Shown one piece after another: positions 16,671 to 24,925 of a DNA stretch of 64,000 nucleotides (the stretch's first letter is position 1; each line of letters opens with the position of its first letter). Source of the DNA: Cyclobacteriaceae bacterium (GTDB lineage Bacteria > Bacteroidota > Bacteroidia > Cytophagales > Cyclobacteriaceae); assembly GCA_030584025.1 (NCBI GenBank), contig CP129487.1, positions 3,119,001-3,183,000 on the forward strand, in the 5' to 3' direction. Under the pieces are notes generated by a model. That model made no database searches. It was not told the DNA's origin and saw nothing but the letters and a program-made list of their open reading frames with translations. The position numbers and the translations under genes were made by a program.

Positions 16671-18009
16671 TCCCCAGCTTTCGCTGGATATCTTCTAACG
16701 ATACTCCTTTTGTTTCCGGAAACTTGGTGAGCACCCAAATCAGTTGTAAGGTCATCATGCCGGCAAAGAAGGCAAAAATGATCCACGGATCATTTCGCAA
16801 CAGTCCTTTCGATTGATCCAGAAACACAGGAGTAAGCAGGGTAATCAAAGCGGCAAACACCCAATGCACACTGGCCCCTAACGATTGACCCAATGCCCGA
16901 ACGTTGTTGGGGAAGATTTCTGAAATAAAAACCCAGATAACCGCACCTTGCCCCATGGCATGTGCCGCAATGAATACCAGCAGGAATGACATCATAAAGG
17001 CTGCACCAGCTTGTGCATAGAATGCATACGCCACCATCGAAAGGCTAAGCATGTAACCAAGCGAACCAATTATCATCAGGTTTTTTCTGCCGGTTCGGTC
17101 AATGAAGTACAAGCCAACGAATGTGAAAATCAGATTAGTCCCTCCGATGGCGATGGAATTGAATAATGAATCCTTGGCAGCCAGGCCGGCACGCTCTAAA
17201 ATTTCAGGTGCATAGTACAAAATGAAGTTGATGCCGGATAGTTGATTAAAGAATGCGATGAAGAATGCAAGCAAAATCGGCTTGGTGTATTTTTTACTGA
17301 ACAAGGGTTCGTGATGCACCTCATGCCCGGTGGACGCCTGAATGGATGCAATTTCTTCCTTAACATTTTCAGCGCCCAGATCAGTCAATATTTTCTCTGC
17401 TGCCTTCGCATCATCGTGTTGCGAAATTAACCACCGCGGACTTTCCGGAACGCGCAATACTAAAACTGTATAGAGTATAGCCGGTATAGCTTCTACCCCC
17501 AGCATCCATCGCCAGTCGTTTGCTCCGCCAAAGCCCTGCAGTAAATAATTGGAGATAAACGCTATCAGAATACCAAACACAATATTGAACTGATACATGG
17601 CTACCAATCTCCCTCGTAAACGCGTGGTTGCGATTTCAGCAATGTAGGTTGGTGCAGCAATGGATGAAACACCAACACCCACACCACCAATAAAACGGAA
17701 AAATGAAAAGGAATACGGATCAGGCGCCAATGCAGAACCTATGGCCGAAATAGTGTAGAGCACACCAATCCAAAATAAAACTTTTTTCCGTCCGTACTTT
17801 TCAGTTGGTTTTCCACCAAACAACGCTCCGATTACCGTGCCCCACAACGCCATCGACATGATGAATAAACCATGAAACCACGGAGAGGTATTCCACAATT
17901 GTTTAATAGGCAGGTTCGCTCCAGATATAACGACTGTATCGAACCCAAACAAAAAGCCCGCCATGGCGGCTACCAGGGCAATAAAGAAAATATTGTTACG
18001 CATAGGCAC
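16663..18009 (-). CDS. Sugar porter family MFS transporter
   Basis: An inner membrane proton-coupled or facilitative sugar transporter of 448 residues with twelve predicted helices. Sugar porter signatures are present: GFDTVVISGA in helix 1, GRKKVLFWIG in loop 2-3, RGRLVAMYQFNIVFGI, VPESPRWLI at the end of helix 6, DRTGRKNLMIIG in loop 8-9 and FPETKGVSLEDIQ at the C-terminus. Relatives carry xylose, glucose, galactose or arabinose; the sequence does not decide which. No sugar kinase or isomerase gene is adjacent. Confidence 0.92.
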   Translation of the reverse strand: MPMRNNIFFIALVAAMAGFLFGFDTVVISGANLPIKQLWNTSPWFHGLFIMSMALWGTVIGALFGGKPTEKYGRKKVLFWIGVLYTISAIGSALAPDPYSFSFFRFIGGVGVGVSSIAAPTYIAEIATTRLRGRLVAMYQFNIVFGILIAFISNYLLQGFGGANDWRWMLGVEAIPAILYTVLVLRVPESPRWLISQHDDAKAAEKILTDLGAENVKEEIASIQASTGHEVHHEPLFSKKYTKPILLAFFIAFFNQLSGINFILYYAPEILERAGLAAKDSLFNSIAIGGTNLIFTFVGLYFIDRTGRKNLMIIGSLGYMLSLSMVAYAFYAQAGAAFMMSFLLVFIAAHAMGQGAVIWVFISEIFPNNVRALGQSLGASVHWVFAALITLLTPVFLDQSKGLLRNDPWIIFAFFAGMMTLQLIWVLTKFPETKGVSLEDIQRKLGIS

Positions 18010-18061
18010 GCGATTATCCGATTAAAGTAATAAAACATTTCGGAATACAATCACACAAAAT

Positions 18062-18096
18062 AAAACGGTCTCTATACTTATAATGAAGACCGTTTT
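18062..18096 (-). terminator. terminator downstream of the DUF4139 gene
   Basis: AAAACGGTCT and AGACCGTTTT pair over a 15-nt loop. On the minus strand the stem is followed by ATTTTGTG. It lies between the DUF4139 gene and the MFS gene. Confidence 0.65.
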
Positions 18097-18107
18097 CAAC
18101 TAGAAGT

Positions 18108-18216
18108 CATCTCAAAAATACACTCTTATGTCAGGTTGAGCTTGTCGAAACCGGTTTGGTAACTCGAAATAGCCTTCGACAAGCTCAGGCTGACATTGAA
18201 ATTGATTTTTGAGATG
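18108..18216. repeat. 109-bp imperfect palindrome (interspersed-repeat-like)
   Basis: The ends CATCTCAAAAAT (18108-18119) and ATTTTTGAGATG (18205-18216) are perfect inverted repeats. Inside them TGTCAG-gt-TGAGCTTGTCGAA (18129-18149) faces TTCGACAAGCTCA-gg-CTGACA (18175-18195). I have an impression that the TGAGCTTGTCGAA / TTCGACAAGCTCA core recurs between genes of Bacteroidota, but this was not checked. It contains no coding capacity. Confidence 0.75.
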
Positions 18217-18237
18217 GCCTCTAGCACTCTCTAGTGT

Positions 18238-19860
18238 TTATAATCCGCTGATGGTTTTATCCTTTGGATATTTCACCTCATACTTGAACACCACCTTTTT
18301 GGTCTCGTTGGGTTGCAGGTTCATTTCCCAAACCAGTTTGCCGGTATCCTTATTGTATTTGGCACCGCCTATGTCCAACACCGTTACTTCAATCTGGCTG
18401 TTGCGCGAAACAGGGACCTGATCTTCAACTAAAATCTTTACTGCTTCATTTTTAGTATTGCGCACTGAAACTTCCCATGCAAAAGATTCACGAATGTTGG
18501 AGCCAATGGTCCTGCGTGTGGTGAAATCTTTTACTTTTTCGCGTTTCACTACAATCCGCTTATCGCGACCTAAGGAAACCGAAAGCGTGTCCTTGATTAC
18601 ATTCGGATCGATATAACTTTTACCCACAAACGTGCCCTCAAAAAACACGTTGGCTTCACCCGGCAATAGACTAAACTCTTCCCATCCGGTGGCACGCGCC
18701 AACAGGAATGCATCCTGATCGATTTTAGGTGCTGTTGAATACAGGTACTCTGCCTTCATTTCATGATTGCGAATGTCTACCAGTGTTGGCTTAGAGGCAG
18801 ACGAAACGGTGTACGGCAAACTAATATCAAATTCCGTATTTAAGGAAGTCTGTATAGTTTGAGTAAAGTCAGAGATAGTTGCTGCTTCTTCTGGAACTTC
18901 AATATCAAATTCAACTTGTATCTCCTCTTTATCTTGAGGCTTCATAGTCCTCTGAACTTGCACTCCAGCAGCCCTACCCTGCAAAGCCTTTACGTAAGGC
19001 TGATAAAAATCCAGATACCAACTAAATAACTCCGGTTTAACACCACCCAGGCTCGGGTTTGCCGTGCTCAGTTTCAGTCGGACGTTTTTCCATTCCTCAC
19101 CGGTGCTTTGAAAAACATTGGCCTTGTAATTCAACTGCACCGGACTACGCGTATTGGCTGCCCGTAAGTCGTACACCGGGTACCAACCGGCATTGGCAAC
19201 AATGTAGTTAACTTCAAGTTCTACGGCTGTTGCTGCATCGGCTGAAACGCTTACTACAATTTCGCTGGTGTTGCGGTTGTACAAATCATTCTGCTCGCGA
19301 ATTTGCTGGTTGAGTTTAGTGATGCGTTCATTTATTTTTTTGATGCGTTCATCCGATTTAATTTTTCCGGTGCCAATATCGCTTAAGCGGCTCCGGTAAA
19401 AATCGGCCATTGCTTTAAGCTCATTGACAGACAGATTTTGATTTGTACCACCAATTTTCTGATTACTGAGCAATAATTGTTCTTCTTTACTCAAGACTTC
19501 ATTCTGATGTTGCTCCTGTAGCAATTGCTTGCGATAAAACTCAAGTGAATCGTACAACACCTGCAAGGATTTTGGTCGGTTATGATCACTGAGGTAATTC
19601 TGATTATGATTGATACCCAAAATGGTTATCGCGCCCTTTCCGCTTACCTGAATGCTTTGTTGATCAAGGTTGGCCGTAAGACCGGATAAAATCAGGTTGG
19701 TGCGTCCCGCCTCCACCCGGGTTTTCAATTCACGGGTAACCTGGGCCCGGTTCAAAAACACGGTAACGCGTGAAATTTTAGAATCAACCTGTTTTTCGGT
19801 TTGCGCTTCTGCAAAAAGCATCAATCCAATAAGTACAAGAATTAAAGAAATACGTTTCAT
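18238..19860 (-). CDS. DUF4140/DUF4139 protein (MuiA-like), exported
   Basis: 540 residues with a signal peptide (MKRISLILVLIGLMLFAEAQ). The N-terminal DUF4140 part (ISRVTVFLNRAQVTRELKT) is followed by a coiled-coil region (about 90-195) and a beta-rich DUF4139 part (VELEVNYIVANAGWYPVYDLRA to the end). The family was named after a mucoidy inhibitor phenotype; the biochemical role is unknown. Between WYLDF and the FDISLPYTV strand there is an insert of about 60 residues holding ALQGRAAGVQVQ, the phrase found in SusC plug domains, plus an acidic stretch. The ATG at 19860 is chosen over 19890 because it starts the signal peptide. Confidence 0.86.
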   Translation of the reverse strand: MKRISLILVLIGLMLFAEAQTEKQVDSKISRVTVFLNRAQVTRELKTRVEAGRTNLILSGLTANLDQQSIQVSGKGAITILGINHNQNYLSDHNRPKSLQVLYDSLEFYRKQLLQEQHQNEVLSKEEQLLLSNQKIGGTNQNLSVNELKAMADFYRSRLSDIGTGKIKSDERIKKINERITKLNQQIREQNDLYNRNTSEIVVSVSADAATAVELEVNYIVANAGWYPVYDLRAANTRSPVQLNYKANVFQSTGEEWKNVRLKLSTANPSLGGVKPELFSWYLDFYQPYVKALQGRAAGVQVQRTMKPQDKEEIQVEFDIEVPEEAATISDFTQTIQTSLNTEFDISLPYTVSSASKPTLVDIRNHEMKAEYLYSTAPKIDQDAFLLARATGWEEFSLLPGEANVFFEGTFVGKSYIDPNVIKDTLSVSLGRDKRIVVKREKVKDFTTRRTIGSNIRESFAWEVSVRNTKNEAVKILVEDQVPVSRNSQIEVTVLDIGGAKYNKDTGKLVWEMNLQPNETKKVVFKYEVKYPKDKTISGL

Positions 19861-19972
19861 AGCTAAAATCATTTTTATCCTCAGATGCAAAAAGCTCTAA
19901 GATTCCACACAACTAAGGTATAACTTTTACACCCCTAAAAATCTTGTTTTACGGTGAAAATAAAATTGAGGT

Positions 19973-19980
19973 TATCTTTG
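19973..19980 (+). promoter_or_regulatory. -7 element of the Ldh2-type dehydrogenase gene
   Basis: TATCTTTG followed by CCGCC and the ATG at 19986. The spacing predicts transcription starting at or within a base or two of the start codon. No clear -33 element. Confidence 0.55.
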
Positions 19981-19985
19981 CCGCC

Positions 19986-21068
19986 ATGACAACAGAAAAA
20001 AGTTATCCGGTACGTACGCTTCGCGATTTTTCATATGCCATCTTCAAAAAAATCGGTTGCTCAGATGCCGATGCTTCACTGGCTACTGAAGTACTGCTTT
20101 CAGCCGACCTTCGCGGAATTGATTCACATGGCCTGGCGCGACTTTCCGGCTATGTGCGTCTATGGGAAGCAAACCGGATCAATGCAACACCAAACATTCA
20201 GGTGGTGCATGAATCGCCCAGTACGGCTGTTATTGATGGCGACAGCGGACTTGGGTTAGTGGTTGCCCCCAAAGCTATGGAACTGGCCATTGCCAAAGCG
20301 GAGAAAGCCGGAACGGGCTGGGTGGCTGTTCGCAACTCAAACCATTTCGGCATAGCGGGCTATCATTCCATGATGGCACTAAAACACGACATGATCGGGT
20401 GGGCCATGACCAATGCCAGTCCGCTGGTGGCTCCTACTTTTTCTGTTGAGCGCCTATTGGGTACCAACCCAATTTCGATTGCCATTCCTGCCGACAAGGA
20501 ACCTCCGTTTGTGCTCGACATGGCTACCACCACGGCAGCGAATGGAAAGCTTGAAATTCTTCAACGAAAAAATAAAGACGCCCCAGAAGGTTGGATACAA
20601 ACCAAAGAAGGAAAATCGTCTACCAACCCACATGAATTAAAAGAGGGAGGTGCGTTGATTCCACTTGGCAGCGATTACGAACATGGCAGTCATAAGGGCT
20701 ATGGTTTAGGCGCCATGGTAGATATTCTTTCGGCTGTGCTTTCCGGTGCAAACTATGGACCTTGGGTTCCTCCTTTTGTTGCATTTTTACAACCACCGGC
20801 TGATCCCGTTGGAAAAGGCATCGGGCATTTTGTTGGCGCCATGCGTGTGGATGCCTTCAGACCTGCTACAGAATTCAAGCAACACATGGATAATTGGATC
20901 AAACGATTCAAGTCAGCGAAAGCAGCAGAAGGATACGATCATGTGCTCATTCACGGTGAACCCGAAAGAATTATGCACGCTCAACGACAAGACCAAGGTA
21001 TTCCGTTAAATCCAAAAGTGGTGGAAGATCTTTCCGAGCTTGGGAAAAAATTTGGATTAACTCTTTAG
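19986..21068 (+). CDS. Ldh2 family NAD(P)-dependent oxidoreductase (malate/lactate dehydrogenase type)
   Basis: 360 residues of the Ldh2/ComC/YlbC family, unrelated to the Rossmann-fold lactate dehydrogenases. Members reduce or oxidise 2-hydroxy acids such as malate, sulfolactate or ureidoglycolate. Landmarks are LLSADLRGIDSHGLARLSGY near the N-terminus, WVAVRNSNHFGIAGYHSM with the catalytic His, MTNASPLVAP, LGTNPISIAIP, and SHKGYGLGAMVDILSAVLSGANYG. The ATG at 19986 (MTTEKSYPVR) sits 5 nt after a perfect -7 element, so the upstream TTG-started frame is rejected. The substrate is undecided. The stop overlaps the next minus-strand gene by 4 bp. Confidence 0.92.
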   Translation: MTTEKSYPVRTLRDFSYAIFKKIGCSDADASLATEVLLSADLRGIDSHGLARLSGYVRLWEANRINATPNIQVVHESPSTAVIDGDSGLGLVVAPKAMELAIAKAEKAGTGWVAVRNSNHFGIAGYHSMMALKHDMIGWAMTNASPLVAPTFSVERLLGTNPISIAIPADKEPPFVLDMATTTAANGKLEILQRKNKDAPEGWIQTKEGKSSTNPHELKEGGALIPLGSDYEHGSHKGYGLGAMVDILSAVLSGANYGPWVPPFVAFLQPPADPVGKGIGHFVGAMRVDAFRPATEFKQHMDNWIKRFKSAKAAEGYDHVLIHGEPERIMHAQRQDQGIPLNPKVVEDLSELGKKFGLTL

Positions 21069-21619
21069 AAAATAAAATTGCCAATATTAATCCCGGCTCT
21101 AATCACCCAAGGGCTTTGATAGGGGGTGTAAAGAGCGTCAGAAGCCGTATATGAAAAATTATATAAAGCCATGACAAAAAATGCAGTTCTTTCTCCAAGG
21201 GGCTGAATGTATCCGGCACCACCCAAAAAACTATTGAAAGTTCTTCGCTGCTTTTCTCCACCAACAAGCAACTGATAGTTCATAAACTCATACTCGGTTT
21301 GAAGAAAAATTCCATTATACACGGTAAACCTGGCAAATGGATTTATAGTGTAATCATTAAAAGAAACATCGGGCTCAGGAATTTTGTATTTTGAATATCG
21401 ATACGATAGTCCACTGCCAACTAAAAACTTCCTAGTAACCGCATAGCCAATGACTGGTGAGACCGAAACAAAATCCTGCACATTACCAAATCCCAAGCCA
21501 AAACCACCACCTGTTACAATTCTTTCTTTTGCAGGAGTACCTTTAAGGCTATTATTTTCACCTTGTGCAATTGCAAACCCGGCACATAGCATCAGAAAAA
21601 TAAATATTGTAAAGCGCAT
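21065..21619 (-). CDS. Outer membrane beta-barrel-like protein
   Basis: 184 residues with a signal peptide (MRFTIFIFLMLCAGFAIAQ). The rest alternates polar and aromatic residues in strand-like blocks separated by short turns (GGGFGLGFGNVQDFVSVSPVIGYAVTRKFLVGSGLSYRY is one region) and ends in an aromatic residue (NIGNFIF), as outer membrane barrels often do. An eight-stranded barrel of the OmpA/OMP_b-brl type is the best guess. The function is unknown. It lies 11 bp downstream of the FtsB-like gene on the same strand. Confidence 0.75.
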   Translation of the reverse strand: MRFTIFIFLMLCAGFAIAQGENNSLKGTPAKERIVTGGGFGLGFGNVQDFVSVSPVIGYAVTRKFLVGSGLSYRYSKYKIPEPDVSFNDYTINPFARFTVYNGIFLQTEYEFMNYQLLVGGEKQRRTFNSFLGGAGYIQPLGERTAFFVMALYNFSYTASDALYTPYQSPWVIRAGINIGNFIF

Positions 21620-21630
21620 AACTTTTCGTT

Positions 21631-21921
21631 TTACTCTTCAACGACAACAAATACGTCCTCGTTATCCTTTTTCATTAAATATTTTTCGCGGGCAAATTTT
21701 TCTACCGATTCCCGGTCGCCAAATAACTCCTCCCGGTCGTGTTCAACTTCCTTTATCTTTTCCTGATAATATTCCTTTTCATTCTCCAATGAACGCAACT
21801 TGCCCGCCAGTTTAAACCGCGACAAGAAATCATTGGAGTCCAGAAAAAACATCCAGGTCAGAAATATAAGCCCGGCTACTACATAGAAGTTCTTAAAAAA
21901 TGGAGGTATGCGATTGAGCAT
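21631..21921 (-). CDS. FtsB/DivIC-like septum formation protein
   Basis: 96 residues: a short cytoplasmic N-terminus, one membrane helix (FYVVAGLIFLTWMFF), then a periplasmic coiled coil (LAGKLRSLENEKEYYQEKIKEVEHDREEL) and the conserved closing segment ESVEKFAREKYLMKKDNEDVFVV. This is the layout of FtsB and DivIC, which join FtsL and FtsQ in the divisome. The length fits the family. It begins a likely two-gene unit with the barrel protein. Confidence 0.88.
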   Translation of the reverse strand: MLNRIPPFFKNFYVVAGLIFLTWMFFLDSNDFLSRFKLAGKLRSLENEKEYYQEKIKEVEHDREELFGDRESVEKFAREKYLMKKDNEDVFVVVEE

Positions 21922-21963
21922 AGTACTAGCTTAAAAAGTAGTACGAAGATAGGACAGATCGGG

Positions 21964-21990
21964 GAATAAAAAAACCACCTGAAAGGTGGT
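21964..21990 (-). terminator. terminator of the small lipoprotein gene
   Basis: AACCACCT and AGGTGGTT pair over a GAA loop (21972-21990). On the minus strand the stem runs into seven T and ATTCC. Confidence 0.85.
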
Positions 21991-22017
21991 TGGTGTAACT
22001 CTCTTAGTTCGGCAAGC

Positions 22018-22143
22018 TTACATTTTCTGCTCAGCAGTGCCCTTCTTTTCTACAGGAGCCTTAACATAGGTGGCGCACGTATAAGAAGAGCATGAAGCCA
22101 ATGTAACGGCCAGAACGAATAAAACCAGTATAGACTTTTTCAT
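22018..22143 (-). CDS. 41-residue lipoprotein
   Basis: A short gene, MKKSILVLFVLAVTLASCSSY at the N-terminus followed by about 20 polar residues ending EKKGTAEQKM. The hydrophobic core and L-A-S-C lipobox predict a lipoprotein with a mature part of only 24 residues. Support for expression comes from a perfect -7 element 23 nt upstream and a strong terminator 28 nt downstream. I do not recognise the family; small lipoproteins of this kind are often missed in annotation. Confidence 0.75.
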   Translation of the reverse strand: MKKSILVLFVLAVTLASCSSYTCATYVKAPVEKKGTAEQKM

Positions 22144-22166
22144 AACCCTTAATTGTTAATTTAGGC

Positions 22167-22174
22167 CAAAAGTA
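22167..22174 (-). promoter_or_regulatory. -7 element of the small lipoprotein gene
   Basis: TACTTTTG on the minus strand, 23 nt before the ATG at 22143. No TTTG was found at the expected -33 position. Confidence 0.5.
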
Positions 22175-22294
22175 AGCGTTGAATCTTGAAAAAAATGAAT
22201 AATTGTCCAACGTAACCTTACACGGGTTCAAAATAAATAACCAATAAAAGAAACAGAATTACAGGCATCAGGGTTATAAATAAATCGTAAGAAA

Positions 22295-23392
22295 ATGCTC
22301 GGATACCGTTTCAGTCAATATACCCCGCCACCCGAATTCGCTAAAAGCGACTTCGAAAAGCTGCTGAAAATCTTCATGCAGCTGGTATTGATTACATCCG
22401 GAAATGTTGCAGAAGCCCTGGAATGGCTTACCGAACTGGACAAACAATACAAGATCACCTCCCCAAACTATGGCATTGGCGATTTCATTGAACAGCTCAA
22501 AAAAGAAGGATATATCGAAGAATCCCCACGGGATGGCGAATTGAAACTCAATGCCCGCAGTGAACAAAATCTTAGAAGATCTGCTTTGGAAGAAATCTTC
22601 GGCAAGCTTAAAAAAGCAAAAGGAGGCGAACATCAAACGTTTCATAGCGGGCGTGGAGATGAGCCAACCACCGAACGAAGGGACTATGAATTTGGCGATA
22701 CGCTGGAGCAAATCTCCATGACTGATTCCTTGCGCAACGCACAAATCAATCATGGTCTTGATAACTTCTTCATAACGGAGGAAGACCTTGAGGTGATGGA
22801 ACGCGAGTATAAATCGCAAACCTCAACGGTGCTGATGATTGACATTTCGCACTCCATGATTCTATACGGAGAAGACCGTATAACACCAGCCAAAAAAGTA
22901 GCCATGGCGCTCGCTGAATTAATCACAAAACGTTACCCGAAAGACACATTAGATGTTTTGGTATTTGGCGATGATGCTTGGCAGATTGAGATCAAGGATT
23001 TACCCTATCTGCAAGTAGGACCTTACCATACGAACACCGTTGCGGGATTGGAACTCGCCATGGATACGCTGAGGCGAAGGAAAAATCCGAACAAGCAGAT
23101 TTTTATGATCACCGATGGCAAACCAACCTGTATCAAGGAGGGCATCCGTTATTACAAAAACAGTTTCGGGTTGGATCAGAAAATTCTGGGGCGCACCTTA
23201 AACCTGGCAAGCTCCCTTCGAAAATTAAAAATTCCGGTAACCACGTTTATGCTGGCTACCGATCCCTATCTGAAAGCTTTTGTTCGCGAGTTTACAAAAG
23301 CCAATAACGGAAATGCCTACTACAGTGGCCTGCAAGGACTTGGCAATTTGGTATTTGAAGATTTTAAGAAAAATCGTAGAAAAAATTTTTAA
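22295..23392 (+). CDS. von Willebrand factor A domain protein
   Basis: 365 residues, no signal peptide. The N-terminal half (about 1-175) is helical with charged segments. The C-terminal half (about 176-355) is a vWA domain with the metal-ion-dependent adhesion site DISHS in STVLMIDISHSMILYG, a Thr in the second loop region (VAGLELAMDTL) and Asp in MITDGKPT. Cytoplasmic vWA proteins commonly pair with MoxR-type or chelatase-type AAA+ ATPases to insert metals or remodel complexes. The ATPase gene lies 15 bp downstream, which supports such a pair. The client is unknown. Confidence 0.9.
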   Translation: MLGYRFSQYTPPPEFAKSDFEKLLKIFMQLVLITSGNVAEALEWLTELDKQYKITSPNYGIGDFIEQLKKEGYIEESPRDGELKLNARSEQNLRRSALEEIFGKLKKAKGGEHQTFHSGRGDEPTTERRDYEFGDTLEQISMTDSLRNAQINHGLDNFFITEEDLEVMEREYKSQTSTVLMIDISHSMILYGEDRITPAKKVAMALAELITKRYPKDTLDVLVFGDDAWQIEIKDLPYLQVGPYHTNTVAGLELAMDTLRRRKNPNKQIFMITDGKPTCIKEGIRYYKNSFGLDQKILGRTLNLASSLRKLKIPVTTFMLATDPYLKAFVREFTKANNGNAYYSGLQGLGNLVFEDFKKNRRKNF

Positions 23393-23407
23393 GCGACAAC
23401 CACAACC

Positions 23408-24925
23408 ATGGAGATCGTTAAAATAAAAAATCTGAAACAACTGAAAGAGTCGGGTTATAGATCGCGAAGTGTAAAAGATGAACTTCGTGAAAACCTGATC
23501 CGAAAAAAGAAAAATAAAGAAACCGTTTTTCAAGGCGTCTGGGGTTACGAAGAAACAGTAATCCCCGACCTGGAGCGTGCTATCCTTGCTGGACATGACA
23601 TAAACCTGCTGGGCTTACGCGGACAAGCCAAAACACGACTGGCCCGTTTGATGGTTAACCTGCTGGATGAATACATTCCTGTAATTGAAGGATCAGAACT
23701 GAATGACGATCCACTTCATCCGATTTCGCGCTTTGGCATTGATAAGGTAAATGAACTGGGAGATACAACACCCATTACCTGGCTACATCGTGATGCGCGA
23801 TACACAGAAAAGCTAGCCACACCCGATGTTTCCATTGCTGATTTGATTGGCGATGTTGATCCAATTAAAGCGGCCTCTTTAAAATTACCGTACTCCGATG
23901 AGCGCGTGATTCATTATGGTTTGATTCCCCGTTCGCATAGAGGCATATTTGTCATTAACGAATTGCCCGACTTGCAGCCGCGCATACAAGTTGCCCTGTT
24001 TAATATTTTGCAGGAAGGTGACATTCAGATTCGTGGATTTAAAGTTCGACTGCCGCTGGACATCCAATTTGTATTTACCGCCAACCCGGAGGATTATACC
24101 AATCGCGGTAACATTGTAACGCCACTTAAAGACCGAATTGGCAGTCAGATTATTACGCACTATCCAAAAGACATAGAAACCGGTAAGCGAATTACACACC
24201 AGGAAGCAAGACTCACCGGCACCCGGCAACACATCACGGTGCCTGATCTGATCAGTAATTTGGTTGAACAGGTTGCCATTGAAGCGCGCAAGAGTGAATT
24301 TGTTGATGCCAAAAGCGGAGTCTCTGCCCGCCTTACCATTTCAGCCTTTGAAACTTTACTGGCATCGGCTGAGCGGAGAATGCTGATCAATAGTGAAACG
24401 CAAACTACCTCACGAATTTCAGACCTGGGAAGCATCGTATCATCTATTACCGGAAAGGTTGAGTTGGTATACGAAGGCGAACAGGAAGGGCCAGGCATTG
24501 TTGCGCAAAACCTGATTGGCAAAGCGATACGAACACAATTCGTACAGTATTTTCCCGACCCGGATAAGTTCAGAAAACAAAAAGAAAAAAGTCCGTATAA
24601 AAAAATTACCGATTGGTTTGGTGATGGAAACTACATCGACTTGTTACATGATTTGAGTGATCGGGATTACGAGAAGGCACTGAAGTCAGTGCCCGGACTC
24701 AAAGACCTGGTAAAAGCATATCACAAAGATCCGGATAGCAAGACACAACTCCTTTTGATGGAGTTTGCGTTGCATGGCCTTGCTGAATACAGTTTGATCA
24801 GCAAACATCACCTGGCATCCGGTACGCAGTTTAAGGATTTATTGAGTTCAATGTTTAGCTTGCCAAAAGATGACCCAGACGATGAAGATGACGAAGAAAT
24901 ACTGGGAAGGGGCGGCATACGATGA
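23408..24925 (+). CDS. AAA+ ATPase, magnesium chelatase/MoxR-like
   Basis: 505 residues. The AAA+ core spans about 55-300: the P-loop-like LLGLRGQAKTRLARL, the Walker B-like IFVINELPDLQPRIQVAL, and the sensor/arginine-finger region FTANPEDYTNRGNIVTPLKDRIGSQI. The P-loop has Ala where Gly is usual before Lys-Thr, and the Walker B box reads N-E instead of D-E. A helical lid (ISAFETLLASAERRML) and a C-terminal region of about 130 residues follow. Together with the vWA partner it resembles chelatase-type remodelling machines. Its 3' end overlaps the next gene by 56 nt. Confidence 0.88.
   Translation: MEIVKIKNLKQLKESGYRSRSVKDELRENLIRKKKNKETVFQGVWGYEETVIPDLERAILAGHDINLLGLRGQAKTRLARLMVNLLDEYIPVIEGSELNDDPLHPISRFGIDKVNELGDTTPITWLHRDARYTEKLATPDVSIADLIGDVDPIKAASLKLPYSDERVIHYGLIPRSHRGIFVINELPDLQPRIQVALFNILQEGDIQIRGFKVRLPLDIQFVFTANPEDYTNRGNIVTPLKDRIGSQIITHYPKDIETGKRITHQEARLTGTRQHITVPDLISNLVEQVAIEARKSEFVDAKSGVSARLTISAFETLLASAERRMLINSETQTTSRISDLGSIVSSITGKVELVYEGEQEGPGIVAQNLIGKAIRTQFVQYFPDPDKFRKQKEKSPYKKITDWFGDGNYIDLLHDLSDRDYEKALKSVPGLKDLVKAYHKDPDSKTQLLLMEFALHGLAEYSLISKHHLASGTQFKDLLSSMFSLPKDDPDDEDDEEILGRGGIR

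Noticed and set aside
19944..19985. 14-residue N-terminal extension of the Ldh2-type enzyme
   Set aside because: It would begin upstream of the -7 element at 19973-19980, which sits just before ATG 19986.
22274..22819. 181-codon minus-strand frame
   Set aside because: Antisense to the vWA gene; low-complexity Phe-rich product with no family features.
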